From the NCBI GenBank assembly GCA_937925335.1, contig CALEWY010000038.1:1-64000 (forward strand): 64,000 nucleotides of DNA, given 5' to 3'. The notes under the pieces were generated by a model. That model was not told the DNA's origin. It did not search any database and worked only from the letters and a program-made list of their open reading frames with translations. Shown piece after piece: positions 36,247-45,536 of the stretch. Source of the stretch: an uncultured Acidimicrobiales bacterium (GTDB lineage Bacteria; Actinomycetota; Acidimicrobiia; Acidimicrobiales; SZUA-35). The position numbers and the translations under genes were made by a program. Positions within the stretch are counted from its first letter, which is position 1, and every line of letters begins with the position of its first letter.

Positions 36247-37053
36247 ATGGTTCGACTCGTGACCTCGTCATTCGAATTGTCTTCCGCTCGAGCCACCGCC
36301 CGTATCGACCTTGACGCGGGCCGGCTCGGTTCGCTCATCGTCGATGATCTCGAACTCCTCGTCACCGAAGGGGCCAAGCCGACTCGATGGGGTTCGTTCC
36401 CGATGGTCCCATGGTGCGGACGGCTCAACACCGGCCTCCTCAGCTTCGATGGCGCCTCGTACCAGTTCCCCATCACCTCCGGCATCCACGCCAACCACGG
36501 CACGGCGATGCATCAGGTCTGGACCGAAACATCTCGATCGGAAGCAGCAGCCGACATCGCCGTCGACCTCGCCGATCCTTGGCCCCTCGGCGGCTCGGTC
36601 AGCCAGCGATTCGAGCTGACCGACACATCGTTCACCGTCCACATGGCGGTCACCGCTGGTGACGAGCCCATGCCGGCCCAGATCGGTTGGCATCCCTGGT
36701 ATCGCCGCGAACTCGACCACGGTGACCCGCTCGAGCTGGAGTTCTCCGCTGCGTCGATCTACGAAACCGATGCAGAGCAGATCCCGAGTGGTCGGCTCAT
36801 CCCAACACCGGAGGGTCCGTGGGATGAAACCTTCGTCGAGATCGAGCAGACGCCGATCCTTCGATGGGATGGTGCGCTCACGCTGGCGATCACCTCCAAC
36901 TTCGATCACTGGGTGGTGTTCACCGAACCTGAGCATGCTGTGGCGATCGAGCCCCAGTCCGGTGCCCCGAACGATCTCAATCGAGCGCCGCAGATTCTCC
37001 AGCCAGGCGAAACCCTGCAAGGCTGGATGCGACTCGACTGGGGAGCGTTGTAG
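36247..37053 (+). CDS. Aldose 1-epimerase / galactose mutarotase family protein
   Basis: 268 residues, beta-sandwich mutarotase fold. Visible conserved positions: WGSFPMVPWCGRL (N-terminal Arg region), GIHANHGTAMHQVW (His pair), QIGWHPWYRREL (catalytic His) and ending IEPQSGAPNDLN with the carboxylate region. The family interconverts alpha and beta anomers of hexoses; the particular sugar is unknown. It is 3' to 5' contiguous with the amidase (the next ATG follows its stop immediately), so they are one operon. Confidence 0.87.
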   Translation: MVRLVTSSFELSSARATARIDLDAGRLGSLIVDDLELLVTEGAKPTRWGSFPMVPWCGRLNTGLLSFDGASYQFPITSGIHANHGTAMHQVWTETSRSEAAADIAVDLADPWPLGGSVSQRFELTDTSFTVHMAVTAGDEPMPAQIGWHPWYRRELDHGDPLELEFSAASIYETDAEQIPSGRLIPTPEGPWDETFVEIEQTPILRWDGALTLAITSNFDHWVVFTEPEHAVAIEPQSGAPNDLNRAPQILQPGETLQGWMRLDWGAL

Positions 37054-38436
37054 ATGAACGACACGTGGCAGGGCGATGCGATTGGTTTGGTCGAGGCGTT
37101 TCGCTCCGGGGAGCGAACCCCGCTCGAAGAACTCGACGCATCACTTGCCGCCATCGAGGGGTCGGATCTCAACGCTGTTTGTTTTACTGACCCGGACCGT
37201 GCGCGCCAGGCAGCAAAGACGGCCGACGTCACCCTTCCGTTCGGTGGTGTGCCGATCGGCGTGAAGGAACTCGATCGAGTCGAAGGCTGGCCGGACACGC
37301 ACGCGTCGGTTCCCTTCGCCGATGAGATTGCGACGGTCACCGACACGAAGATTCAGCGCCTCGTCGACGCTGGCGCGATCCTCGCCGCTCAGACGACCGC
37401 GTCGGAATTCGGGGGCGTGAACCAGACCAACACGAAGCTGCACGGAGCGACCCGCAGCCCGTGGAATCGTGAACGCACGCCGGGTGGTTCGTCCGGCGGA
37501 AGTAGCGCTGCGGTGTCTGCGGGACTTCTCCCGATCGCCACCGGCGGTGATGGCGGCGGATCGATTCGGATCCCCGCAGGGTTCACCGGGTTGTTCGGCC
37601 TCAAGGCCACGTTCGGTCGCATCCCCCTCGGCCCTGACGCGGGGCCGGGCAACCTGACCGTTACATCGGGCTGCCTCAGCCGCTCGGTGCGAGACACCGC
37701 TCGATGGTTCGACGTCAGCAACGGGTTCGATCTGCGCGATCCGCTCAGCCTTCCTCGGGTCGAAGGATGGGAAGCCGGGCTTGATTCGTTCGGCGATCAA
37801 CTTCGTGGCCGACGCGCGGCCGTGCTCCCGGCCCTCGGCGCTGCCACGGTGGCCGACGAGACCATCGAGCTTGTGACCGAAGCGGCAACATGGCTCATCG
37901 AGTTACTCGGTCTGACGCGCGTCGACGCTGATGTCGCCATGCCGCGGTCGGGAGGAGCATGGTCCGCAACCGGCGGCGTTGGACTCTACGGAACCGTGCG
38001 CGACCGATGGCCCGAATGTGGCCCGGATCTCACCGGCCCAATGCGAGCCGGTGTCGCTGCGACCCTCGAGTACTACAACGTCGATGTTGCGGTCCGCGCC
38101 GAGGAGGAGCGGATTGCGATCAACGAGGCGATGGCCACGATGTTCGACCAGACCGACCTCGTGTTTGCTGCGACGAACCCCGATGTTGCGTTCACCGCAG
38201 ATGGGCGTCTGCCGAGTGTGTTCGGTGGCAAAGAGGCCAAACCGATCAACAATGGACTGTTGACGATCCCATCGAACATCTACGGAAACCCAGCGGTGTC
38301 GATCCCGATCGGAACGAGTTCGGACGGCCTGCCCGTCGGGCTTCAGGTGCTTGCTCCACACTTCGACGAACAACTGCTGCTCGACATCGCTCGAGCCGTT
38401 GAGCGAGAGCGGCCATGGCCGCTGCTCGCCCCATAA
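37054..38436 (+). CDS. Amidase signature family hydrolase
   Basis: 460 residues. The Ser-cis-Ser-Lys triad is visible: Lys in GVPIGVKELD (about residue 71), cis-Ser in TPGGSSGGSSAAV (about 145) and nucleophile Ser in GGDGGGSIRIPA (about 169). The C-terminus NPAVSIPIGTSSDGLPVGLQ matches. It may hydrolyse carboxamides; the absence of gatB and gatC nearby argues against GatA. Its stop is followed at once by a 14-bp-period repeat. Confidence 0.92.
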   Translation: MNDTWQGDAIGLVEAFRSGERTPLEELDASLAAIEGSDLNAVCFTDPDRARQAAKTADVTLPFGGVPIGVKELDRVEGWPDTHASVPFADEIATVTDTKIQRLVDAGAILAAQTTASEFGGVNQTNTKLHGATRSPWNRERTPGGSSGGSSAAVSAGLLPIATGGDGGGSIRIPAGFTGLFGLKATFGRIPLGPDAGPGNLTVTSGCLSRSVRDTARWFDVSNGFDLRDPLSLPRVEGWEAGLDSFGDQLRGRRAAVLPALGAATVADETIELVTEAATWLIELLGLTRVDADVAMPRSGGAWSATGGVGLYGTVRDRWPECGPDLTGPMRAGVAATLEYYNVDVAVRAEEERIAINEAMATMFDQTDLVFAATNPDVAFTADGRLPSVFGGKEAKPINNGLLTIPSNIYGNPAVSIPIGTSSDGLPVGLQVLAPHFDEQLLLDIARAVERERPWPLLAP

Positions 38437-38440
38437 CGTC

Positions 38441-38496
38441 CGGGTCAGGGCCGTTTGGTCAGGTTGCTCGGGTCAGGGCCTGTTCAGGTCAGGCCG
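38441..38496 (+). repeat. 14-bp-period repeat after the amidase stop
   Basis: CGGGTCAGGGCCGT / TTGGTCAGGTTGCT / CGGGTCAGGGCCTG / TTCAGGTCAGGCC, four 13-14 bp units with a strict 28-bp higher-order period, beginning 5 bp after the TAA. Confidence 0.8.
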
Positions 38497-38548
38497 CAGT
38501 GGGGCTCAACTCGGCACCGAATAGATCTGAGCTGAATACGCTCTGTTC

Positions 38549-39439
38549 ATGATCGTGAGTTGCGGCGAGGCGTTGGTCGACATGGTGCCCCATGCGGTGA
38601 TCGGGGGCGGTCCGTTGAACGTGGCCGTCGCGGCCGCACGGCTCGGCGCGCCAGCTGCCTTCGTCGGAGGGATTTCGAACGACGAATATGGTCAGGCGAT
38701 CTGGGCGCACCTCGAGGCCAACAAGGTGAACCTTGCCGCGTCTGCTCGGTTCGACGCACCGACGGCGAAGGCCATCATCGAACATGTTCCCGAGCTGCGC
38801 TTCCGCTTCGAGGGCGAGAAGACCGCTGACACGCAGCTCGAATCGATCGATCTCGACGTGCTTGGCGAGGGGCCGCACATCATTCATGGCGGAACGCTCG
38901 GGCTCTTTCGAGGAGCGACCGCGCGAGCTCAAGCGGACCTTGTCGAACGCCACGACGGTCTCGTTTCGCTCGATCCGAACATCCGCCCGCAGATCATCTC
39001 GGATCGTGACGAGTGGAATCACTTCCACGATCGCTGGCTCGCCCGAACGCACATTTACAAGGGTTCGGACGAAGATCTCGAGTGGATCTTTCCTGGTCGC
39101 TCGTTCGATTCGATCGCCGAGCAGTTGCTCGCTAACGGGGTTGGGGCGGTCGTGTTGACGCGCGGCTCCGCCGGGCTGTCGATTCTCACACGCGATGGCG
39201 CCGCGACCGCTTCTGCACCAACTGTGGAGGTCGTCGACACGGTCGGCGCGGGTGATACGATCATCGCCACGATTCTCAGCTCGTTGTGGGAAGCCGGAGT
39301 CACCTCGGTCGAGCAGCTGCACACAACGTCGGTTTCCGAGTGGGAGACCTTCGCCAACCGAGCTGTGGTCGCCGCCGGGATCACGGTGTCGCGAGCGGGC
39401 GCCGACGTCCCGACCCGAGCAGAGATTCCTGGCTGGTAG
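38549..39439 (+). CDS. PfkB-family carbohydrate kinase (fructokinase-like)
   Basis: 296 residues, ribokinase fold. The N-terminal motif is GGGPLNVAVAAARLG and the C-terminal ATP/catalytic motif is VVDTVGAGDTIIATIL with catalytic Asp. SLDPNIRPQI is typical of fructokinases and other sugar kinases. It starts MIVSCGEALVDMV. It stands alone on the plus strand between the amidase and a minus-strand membrane operon. The sugar substrate is not deducible. Confidence 0.92.
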   Translation: MIVSCGEALVDMVPHAVIGGGPLNVAVAAARLGAPAAFVGGISNDEYGQAIWAHLEANKVNLAASARFDAPTAKAIIEHVPELRFRFEGEKTADTQLESIDLDVLGEGPHIIHGGTLGLFRGATARAQADLVERHDGLVSLDPNIRPQIISDRDEWNHFHDRWLARTHIYKGSDEDLEWIFPGRSFDSIAEQLLANGVGAVVLTRGSAGLSILTRDGAATASAPTVEVVDTVGAGDTIIATILSSLWEAGVTSVEQLHTTSVSEWETFANRAVVAAGITVSRAGADVPTRAEIPGW

Positions 39440-39465
39440 CCCGCCTCGGTCGCAGGAGCGTCCCG

Positions 39466-39651
39466 TCAGCCGAAGGCCGGGATCGCGACGGACGAGATCA
39501 ACACGTAGAGAATCGGACCAACGAAGGCCAGAAGGTAGAGCCACGCTCGAATGCGGTTCTTTGTGCTGATCTTGCCGTCGCGCGTCGCTCGCCGGGCGAA
39601 TGCCTCGGCGGCTGCAGCTCCATAGAATGGTCCGTTGGGGTTGTGTCGCAT
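39466..39651 (-). CDS. Small single-span membrane protein
   Basis: 61 residues. A polar N-terminal half (MRHNPNGPFYGAAAAEAF) precedes one strongly hydrophobic helix near the C-terminus (WLYLLAFVGPILYVLISSVAI). The ATG at 39651 is used; ATG 39693 would add 14 residues. No family recognised. It ends a run of three minus-strand genes, 72 bp after the multi-span protein. Confidence 0.55.
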   Translation of the reverse strand: MRHNPNGPFYGAAAAEAFARRATRDGKISTKNRIRAWLYLLAFVGPILYVLISSVAIPAFG

Positions 39652-39723
39652 GTGTCCTTTGCTCGCGCCGGATGTCAGGCGCTGACTATCCAAACGCCGC
39701 CCACCATGCGCAAGTTCCCAGTT

Positions 39724-40290
39724 TCAGCCTGAGCGAGCGGAGCGGATGAAACCGATCGCCCCGGCGATCGTGGCGAAGGCTGCGGCGAACAGTGCTGCGG
39801 CGGCGATGACGAATCCTGCTCGATGGATGGCGTTCACTTCTGGCCGTTCGTTGAGGAGAGCGATGGCGATCGACGCGAACCCAAAGAATGCTCCGAACCC
39901 CGACCCGATCATCGCAACGAGCCAACGAAGGTTGTCGCGATAGCGGGCGTGGGCGAACCACCAGACGGCACTGAGCCCACAGATCGGGGCGACGACGATC
40001 GAGAGTCCCGGCCAATCCGGCCCAACCGACTGCACGGCGGAGGCGCCAAAGATCGTCGCTCCGGTTGTGGCCAGATTGGCTCCGATCGCTCCGAGGCGGT
40101 CGGGTCCGGCGAGTTCAACCGATGTGCGGCGAGCCGCAGTGATTCCTGCTGCGGTCGACGCCACGAAGAATGCCGCGCTGATGGCGGTGCTCGCCGATGC
40201 GGTGGCGAGGCCGAGGAACGAAGTGATCAAGGCTCCAGCGACGGCGAAGAGCGCACCGCTGGCCGCTTGCGCCGTGATCCGGTCGGTCAT
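39724..40290 (-). CDS. Multi-span membrane protein of unknown function
   Basis: 188 residues with about five to six hydrophobic helices (for example ALFAVAGALITSFLGLATA, WLVAMIGSGFGAFFGFASIA and AGFVIAAAALFAAAFATIAG). No transporter signature is visible. The ATG overlaps the stop of the upstream gene by 4 bp (ATGA), so it is translationally coupled to the beta-sandwich-like protein at 40287-40979. Confidence 0.75.
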   Translation of the reverse strand: MTDRITAQAASGALFAVAGALITSFLGLATASASTAISAAFFVASTAAGITAARRTSVELAGPDRLGAIGANLATTGATIFGASAVQSVGPDWPGLSIVVAPICGLSAVWWFAHARYRDNLRWLVAMIGSGFGAFFGFASIAIALLNERPEVNAIHRAGFVIAAAALFAAAFATIAGAIGFIRSARSG

Positions 40291-40979
40291 GAGATCACCG
40301 GGAGCTGGTCGCCTTGGCGCACGGTGCGAGCTGCGTTCGTCTCCTGCACGATCCCGTGCCGTTCGATCGACGTGTTGGTGTTGGAGCAGCCGCCGTTCGT
40401 TTCGGTTTGATAGTTCACGGTCACCGAATCGGGTGTGAACACGGTGCCGTCGAAGTTGCGGGCTTCGAGGCCACTCCATCGCACCTTTGTCGATGGCTCG
40501 TCGCAGTGGGCGAACGACTCGGTCCAGACCATGGGGTGGGCCAGCGATGAGCCAGAACAGTGCAGATCTCGCACGTGCGTCGGCACGCCGACGGGGTCGA
40601 TGATCCATCCCCGCCAAACGCCCGGCGAAACCAGAGCGATTCGATAGGTGTAGGGAAGGCCAGCGTCCCAGCGGTAGTTGCACGTGTTCGCGTTGTTGAG
40701 CGCTGACGGCGCAGACAGCGCCGAACCGACCAGCTCGCCGGTCGACCCTGAAGCTCGGTCGTGATAGCCGCCCCAGTTCACCGCGCCAGCCCCCGGGTAG
40801 GCCGCGTGATGCTGCAAGCCGAAATGGCCGGCGCCCATCGATTGTTGGCCGTCCATGAAGTTCGCTTGGAGCGCCCAAAAAACGAGTCGTTCGGCCGGGG
40901 GTGTGGAGAGAACCTCGATGGTGGCTCGAAGGTCGATGATGTCGATGGCCTCGGCTGGAAGGTTCCAGAACAAGTGCAT
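40287..40979 (-). CDS. Uncharacterised protein, Trp/Gly-rich, coupled to a membrane protein
   Basis: 230 residues from ATG 40979 (the frame is open to 41234; ATG 41129 would add 50 residues of poorer coding character). It contains repeated aromatic/Gly strands such as AGHFGLQHHAAYPGAGAVNWGGYHD, and several Cys (CNYRWD, LHCSG, HCDE, GGCSN), suggesting a secreted or disulfide-bonded beta-sandwich, but no signal peptide is evident in the chosen start. No family recognised with confidence. It precedes a membrane protein in a coupled pair and is divergent from the sensor/GGDEF gene. Confidence 0.65.
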   Translation of the reverse strand: MHLFWNLPAEAIDIIDLRATIEVLSTPPAERLVFWALQANFMDGQQSMGAGHFGLQHHAAYPGAGAVNWGGYHDRASGSTGELVGSALSAPSALNNANTCNYRWDAGLPYTYRIALVSPGVWRGWIIDPVGVPTHVRDLHCSGSSLAHPMVWTESFAHCDEPSTKVRWSGLEARNFDGTVFTPDSVTVNYQTETNGGCSNTNTSIERHGIVQETNAARTVRQGDQLPVIS

Positions 40980-41193
40980 CGAGGACGCGCCGTTGCTGGA
41001 GGCCGGAGGCCCGCTCGTTCGGGAGGACACGTCACCCAGGTTGCCACGGAAGGCGGGCCGTTCAGCCAACGTGCGTTGATTCGATGTCGAACGAGCGCGG
41101 ACTGCTTGTGTAAGCAGCGAGAAGAACATGCTCCAGTTGTCACCTTCACGAGCCGAAGACTGAAGGAGCGAACACATCGGCAGTGGGTACGTG

Positions 41194-43467
41194 ATGGCAG
41201 ATCGACAACCAAGACGAGTGATAGCAGTCGTCACCGACGCGCTGGCACCGTTTCATCGCGAGCTGGTTGATCACCTCGAACCGCACTTCTCCGCCGCCGG
41301 TTACGGCACGCTCGCCGTCGCCGGTCGTGACATCCGCACCGATCGACTCGTCGGACACAGCGTTGGAGGCGCAATGCCTCGACGGTTTGGCACCGGATTC
41401 GACGTTCGTGGTGCAGCCGTTGTGTGTGGTGCCACGCCGCCAGACATGTCGCCGAGCGCAGTGAAGCAGTTCTTTGCCCAGCTCACCGAAGGACCCACGG
41501 TGAGCGTGGGGATCACTCTCCCTGGTATCCCAAGCGTCACGATTGGTTGGCAAGCATCGATCGATGAACTGATGGATCACGTCACCGAAGACCCAACGCG
41601 GCGTCGGTTTGCGTTCGTCCGCGGCTTTCCGAACGATCCACACTCAGAACAACGCGAGGCAGGCTTTCGGGCCGGGCTGGCTCGAGCCGGCCTTCCGGTC
41701 GACGAGCAGATGATCGTGAGCGGTCATTACTCCGTCGCTGATGCGTTCCGGGCCGTCGACGGCCTCCTCCGCGACGGTCACCGATTCGACGGCGTCGTGG
41801 CAGCCAACGACGACATGGCGATCGGCGTGATGGCCGCGCTCAACCGACGCGGGATCAGCGTTCCCGAAGACGTCATCGTCGCCGGGTTCGATGCATCGCT
41901 CGCGGCCTTTCAGGCCGAGCCGCCACTCACCAGCGGGATCCTCGACACTGCGGGCCTCGCCGAGGCCGCGGCAAACCGACTGGTCGAGGCGATTGAGGCC
42001 AAGACCCACCTGCCTGCCAGTCTGAACGTCGAGATTGAGAGTGGGGTCGTCCGCCGGGCATCGACGCGAGCGTCCGTGATTGAACGATCACCGAACCGAC
42101 TGCCGGACTCTTCCGATTTCGACTCGATTCTGCGGGAGCGCATCACGACGCGGCTGGAGACGGCCCGAGCACCCCAAGAGGTCGACATCGCTCAATTGAT
42201 CGACGCAGTGGTCGAAACGATGGTGACGGGCAACGGAGCCTTCGAACAACTGCAAGCATCCTCATTCGAATCGACCTCGCCGTTTGGTCGATCCGACCTT
42301 CCGTGGATTCGCCACGTGATCGCGGTGCTGCGCTCGGTCGCCATCGAACTCAATCCTGGTGACATCCCCGAGGCTGGCCTGACGTCGATCATCCAACAGA
42401 TCGCCCAGATCGAGGACCGTGTTCGTCCGGTCGAGAAGCTCGTCGAGGTCGAGCGACAGACGCAACAGCACCTCCAAGAACGACTGGTGATGCGGCTTGC
42501 CGCGTGTTCGGAGCAAGCATCGCTTTGGCACACCTTGCGGACTGGGCTCCGGGCGCTCGGCATGACGAATGCGTGGGTCGCCGTTGACGAACGAATCCGT
42601 GATGTCGAAGGGAACGACGGTGCCGGCGACATGCGCCTTTTGTTCAGCCTTGGCGACGTGTTGCCCGACGACGGTGTGCTCTTCGATCGGCGGAGCGTGT
42701 TGCCAAGGCGTTTCGAGCCGTTACTCGAGCAAGGCTTGCACGTCCTCGTTCCGCTTCGTGCGGGTGAGTCTGACGTCGGATACATCGTGATTGAGCCGAG
42801 CGGGGGACACCTCCTCGAACTGGAAGCGATCGCCCTCGGCATCGCCCAGGTGCTCCGCCACGTCGACCAAGTCGAAGACCTCGAGTCGCAGGCATCGCGC
42901 CTCCGTATCGCCAATGGGGCCCTCGATGTGCTCGCCCGCCGAGATGCGCTGACCGGGCTCGCGAACCGCAAACGCCTTGTCGAACATCTCGAGGAGAAGT
43001 TGGGTGCTGCTGACGAGGACACACACTTCGACGTTCTCTTCATCGACCTCGATGGCTTCAAACTCGTGAACGACACCCTTGGCCACGCCGCCGGTGATGA
43101 GGTGTTGCGAGCGGTTGCCGGTCGCCTCGGCGAGCTGCTCGACGAGAACGACTTTCTGGCCCGCCTTGGCGGTGACGAGTTCGTGCTTGTCCTTCACGGT
43201 GATCGGCCAGCGCTCGATGTGGGGCGTTCGGCGGTCGAAGCCGTTGCGGAACCTGTGGACGTGCTCGGATGCGAACGCTGCGTTTCCGCGAGCGTTGGGA
43301 TCGCACGATTCCCTGACGAAGGAACGACGACGGATCAGTTGATCAGCAACGCCGATGCGGCGATGTACGCGGCGAAAGCAGCCGGGAGAAACCGGATGGT
43401 TCACTACCGTGACCTCGGCGAGTCGTCGCTTCCGCAGGGGCCGGAACCTCCGGTCCTCTACCGATAG
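41194..43467 (+). CDS. LacI-type ligand-binding domain fused to a GGDEF diguanylate cyclase
   Basis: About 757 residues. The first 280 form a LacI/GalR-type periplasmic-binding-protein-1 fold (VIAVVTDALAPFHRELVDHL, FDGVVAANDDMAIGVMAAL, PEDVIVAGFDAS) with no helix-turn-helix before it and no signal or membrane segment. A helical central region and a GAF-like part follow (about 330-590). The GGDEF domain (about 595-740) has RDALTGLANRKRL, FIDLDGFKLVNDTLGH and an intact RLGGDEFVL; the usual RxxD inhibitory site is absent (DEND there). It should be a cytosolic c-di-GMP synthase that senses a small ligand, probably a sugar-like molecule. GTG 41191 lies 3 bp before the ATG. Confidence 0.9.
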   Translation: MADRQPRRVIAVVTDALAPFHRELVDHLEPHFSAAGYGTLAVAGRDIRTDRLVGHSVGGAMPRRFGTGFDVRGAAVVCGATPPDMSPSAVKQFFAQLTEGPTVSVGITLPGIPSVTIGWQASIDELMDHVTEDPTRRRFAFVRGFPNDPHSEQREAGFRAGLARAGLPVDEQMIVSGHYSVADAFRAVDGLLRDGHRFDGVVAANDDMAIGVMAALNRRGISVPEDVIVAGFDASLAAFQAEPPLTSGILDTAGLAEAAANRLVEAIEAKTHLPASLNVEIESGVVRRASTRASVIERSPNRLPDSSDFDSILRERITTRLETARAPQEVDIAQLIDAVVETMVTGNGAFEQLQASSFESTSPFGRSDLPWIRHVIAVLRSVAIELNPGDIPEAGLTSIIQQIAQIEDRVRPVEKLVEVERQTQQHLQERLVMRLAACSEQASLWHTLRTGLRALGMTNAWVAVDERIRDVEGNDGAGDMRLLFSLGDVLPDDGVLFDRRSVLPRRFEPLLEQGLHVLVPLRAGESDVGYIVIEPSGGHLLELEAIALGIAQVLRHVDQVEDLESQASRLRIANGALDVLARRDALTGLANRKRLVEHLEEKLGAADEDTHFDVLFIDLDGFKLVNDTLGHAAGDEVLRAVAGRLGELLDENDFLARLGGDEFVLVLHGDRPALDVGRSAVEAVAEPVDVLGCERCVSASVGIARFPDEGTTTDQLISNADAAMYAAKAAGRNRMVHYRDLGESSLPQGPEPPVLYR

Positions 43468-43511
43468 CCTGAACCGATGCACGTCGAACGCGCTGTAACG
43501 AGCGCTTTCTG

Positions 43512-44201
43512 ATTTTCGACCCACCTCCTGGCCGAGGCGGCCCGCAGTTCATCCCTCGCCCCGACGATGCTCGGCTGGGAGAACCCGCACCGTGGGCCGG
43601 CGTCGCCGCTGAGCTCGCCGCTTCGCTGACACTCGATTCGATTGCGGCGGTTGTCGGGGAACCTCCCGCCGATGCTCCGCAGGCGGTCATCGTCGATGGA
43701 CGCTCACCCTCGGCGGTGCTTGCGCCGGTCTTCGATGCTGGATCCGGCCCCGAGCTACTCCTGACCCGGCGGGCCTGGCACATGCGGAGCCACACCGGTG
43801 AGGTCAGCTTCCCCGGTGGCCGCGCGGAGCCAGCCGACGTCGACCTGATCGCGACGGCGTTGCGCGAGACACACGAAGAGGTCGGCATCGCGCCAGAGCT
43901 CGTTCGGATCGAGGGTGAGCTGACTCGGCTGACCACCGTGTCGAGCCCTGCGTTCATCGTTCCCTACGTCGGTGTGCTCGACGGCCGTCCAGACACGACG
44001 ATCTCGGCGGACGAAGTCGACGCCGTCTTGCACGTCCCCATCGCCGAGTTGCTCGATCCTTCGATCTACCGCCAAGAGATCTGGACTCGGAACGGCGCGC
44101 CGTTTGAGATCACGTTCTTCGAGCTCGTCGGCGACACCTTGTGGGGTGCCACCGCACGGATGGTCCGCGACCTCCTCGAACGCTTGATGCTCAGCGCTTG
44201 A
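43512..44201 (+). CDS. Nudix hydrolase, CoA-pyrophosphatase type; start unclear
   Basis: Core: LLLTRRAWHMRSHTGEVSFPGG, then a Nudix box with LRETHEEVGI, the layout of coenzyme-A diphosphatases (UPF0035). The coding frame clearly extends upstream of the first GTG (43716) through GGPQFIPRPDDARLGEPAPWAG, a segment usual in actinobacterial relatives. No ATG, GTG or TTG precedes that segment in frame; candidate starts are ATT 43512 or CTG 43509, or an ATG at 43477 in another frame if one T is missing in the TTT near 43507. The likely role is removal of oxidised CoA or similar dinucleotides. Confidence 0.8.
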   Translation: MFDPPPGRGGPQFIPRPDDARLGEPAPWAGVAAELAASLTLDSIAAVVGEPPADAPQAVIVDGRSPSAVLAPVFDAGSGPELLLTRRAWHMRSHTGEVSFPGGRAEPADVDLIATALRETHEEVGIAPELVRIEGELTRLTTVSSPAFIVPYVGVLDGRPDTTISADEVDAVLHVPIAELLDPSIYRQEIWTRNGAPFEITFFELVGDTLWGATARMVRDLLERLMLSA

Positions 44202-44252
44202 AGTTTGGGCGCTTTGAAGTTCGAAGTCGGGCGCGTGAAGTTGGGCGCTTGG
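44194..44252 (+). repeat. 14-22 bp tandem repeat over the Nudix stop codon
   Basis: Units GCGCTTGAAGTTTGG (44194-44208, containing the TGA stop), a 22-bp unit at 44209-44230, GCGCGTGAAGTTGG (44231-44244) and a partial GCGCTTGG. Confidence 0.78.
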
Positions 44253-44342
44253 TGATCTGTCTCAACTCCTGTCGGCCGACTCGCCCGGCATCATCGAGTT
44301 CGTTGCACAGAACCGTCGCAGTCGAGCAGTAGCGTTCGGTCG

Positions 44343-45536
44343 ATGTCGACGCCTCGCACGATTCCGCTGGATCGAGCTCGACGCATCGCGCTTGCGTCCC
44401 AGGGGTTTGCCGACCCCGCACCAACCGGGGCGGTCAACGTCCGTCACTTTCGGCGGGCGCTCGAGCGAATGTCGATCCTGCAGCTCGACTCGGTCAACGT
44501 TTGCGCTCGTTCCCACTTCATGCCGATGCTCGCTCGCCTCGGTCCCTACGACCGTGATCGTCTCGACGATTGGATCTGGCGCTCCGGCGAGAACATGGAG
44601 TACCTCGCACACGAGGCATCGATTACGTCGATGAGCCTGCAGCCGTTGCTGCGGTCACGGATGAAGAGCGATCGTTGGAAGATGGCGAGCCGGCTGGAGT
44701 CGGAACTGCCGGGCTATCTCAAGGCCGTGCGAGACGAGGTGGAGGCACTTGGACCACTGTCGGTCTCTGATCTGTCAGATCCCGGCGGCCGGACCGGACC
44801 GTGGTGGGGGTACTCCAAGGGGAAGTGGGCGCTTGAAGCGCTGTACGTCACCGGCGAGTTGGCGATCCACGAACGAACCAAGACATTCCTGACCGTCTAC
44901 GACATCCCCGAGCGAGTGATCGACCCAGCGATCGCTTCACAACCAACGCCGAGTGATGATGAGGCTCACCGTCAGATGCTGCTCCTCGGTGCGAAGAGCC
45001 ACGGCATCGGAACGGCCACCGATATCGCTGACTACTTCCGGCTCAAGATGCCGGTGGCCCGCCCACTTCTCGCCCAGCTGGCCGATGAGGGAGCGCTCGA
45101 GCTAGTGAACGTCGATGGATGGAAGGGCCCCGTCTACCTTCACCCGCAGGCGCGAGCGCCTCGATCGATCAACGCCTCGACCTTCCTCAGCCCGTTCGAT
45201 CCGGTCGTGTGGTTCCGAGACCGTGCCGAGCGATTGTTCGACTTTCACTACCGCATCGAGATCTACGTCCCAGAGAAGAAGCGGGTGCACGGCTACTACG
45301 TGCTGCCATTCCTTATGGGTGACGAGCTGGTCGGTCGAGTCGACCTCAAGGCCGACCGGAAGGCGGGCCGGCTTCTCGCCAAGGCTGCGTTCGCCGAGCC
45401 AGCAACCGATCGCGTTGCGACCGCACGGGCGATGGCGGTCAAGCTGCACGAAATGGCGGCGTGGCTTGGTCTCGACGCGGTCGATGTCGGCCGCAAGGGA
45501 GATCTCGCGAGCGAGCTCCGCAAAGCGGTCGGGTAG
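44343..45536 (+). CDS. YcaQ/AlkZ-type winged-helix DNA glycosylase
   Basis: 397 residues of the HTH_42 family (three tandem winged helices). The catalytic Q-x-D motif is present in SILQLDSVNVCARSH near residue 46. Further family segments: YLAHEASI, WWGYSKGKWALEAL and FDPVVWFRDRAERLFDFHYRIEIY. E. coli YcaQ and Streptomyces AlkZ unhook interstrand cross-links or bulky N7 adducts; this copy may protect against endogenous or environmental alkylators. Start ATG 44343. It is followed directly by a small membrane protein gene. Confidence 0.9.
   Translation: MSTPRTIPLDRARRIALASQGFADPAPTGAVNVRHFRRALERMSILQLDSVNVCARSHFMPMLARLGPYDRDRLDDWIWRSGENMEYLAHEASITSMSLQPLLRSRMKSDRWKMASRLESELPGYLKAVRDEVEALGPLSVSDLSDPGGRTGPWWGYSKGKWALEALYVTGELAIHERTKTFLTVYDIPERVIDPAIASQPTPSDDEAHRQMLLLGAKSHGIGTATDIADYFRLKMPVARPLLAQLADEGALELVNVDGWKGPVYLHPQARAPRSINASTFLSPFDPVVWFRDRAERLFDFHYRIEIYVPEKKRVHGYYVLPFLMGDELVGRVDLKADRKAGRLLAKAAFAEPATDRVATARAMAVKLHEMAAWLGLDAVDVGRKGDLASELRKAVG

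Noticed and set aside
37054..38436. GatA subunit of Glu-tRNA(Gln) amidotransferase
   Set aside because: The amidase triad fits, but gatB/gatC are absent nearby and the neighbours are sugar-related.
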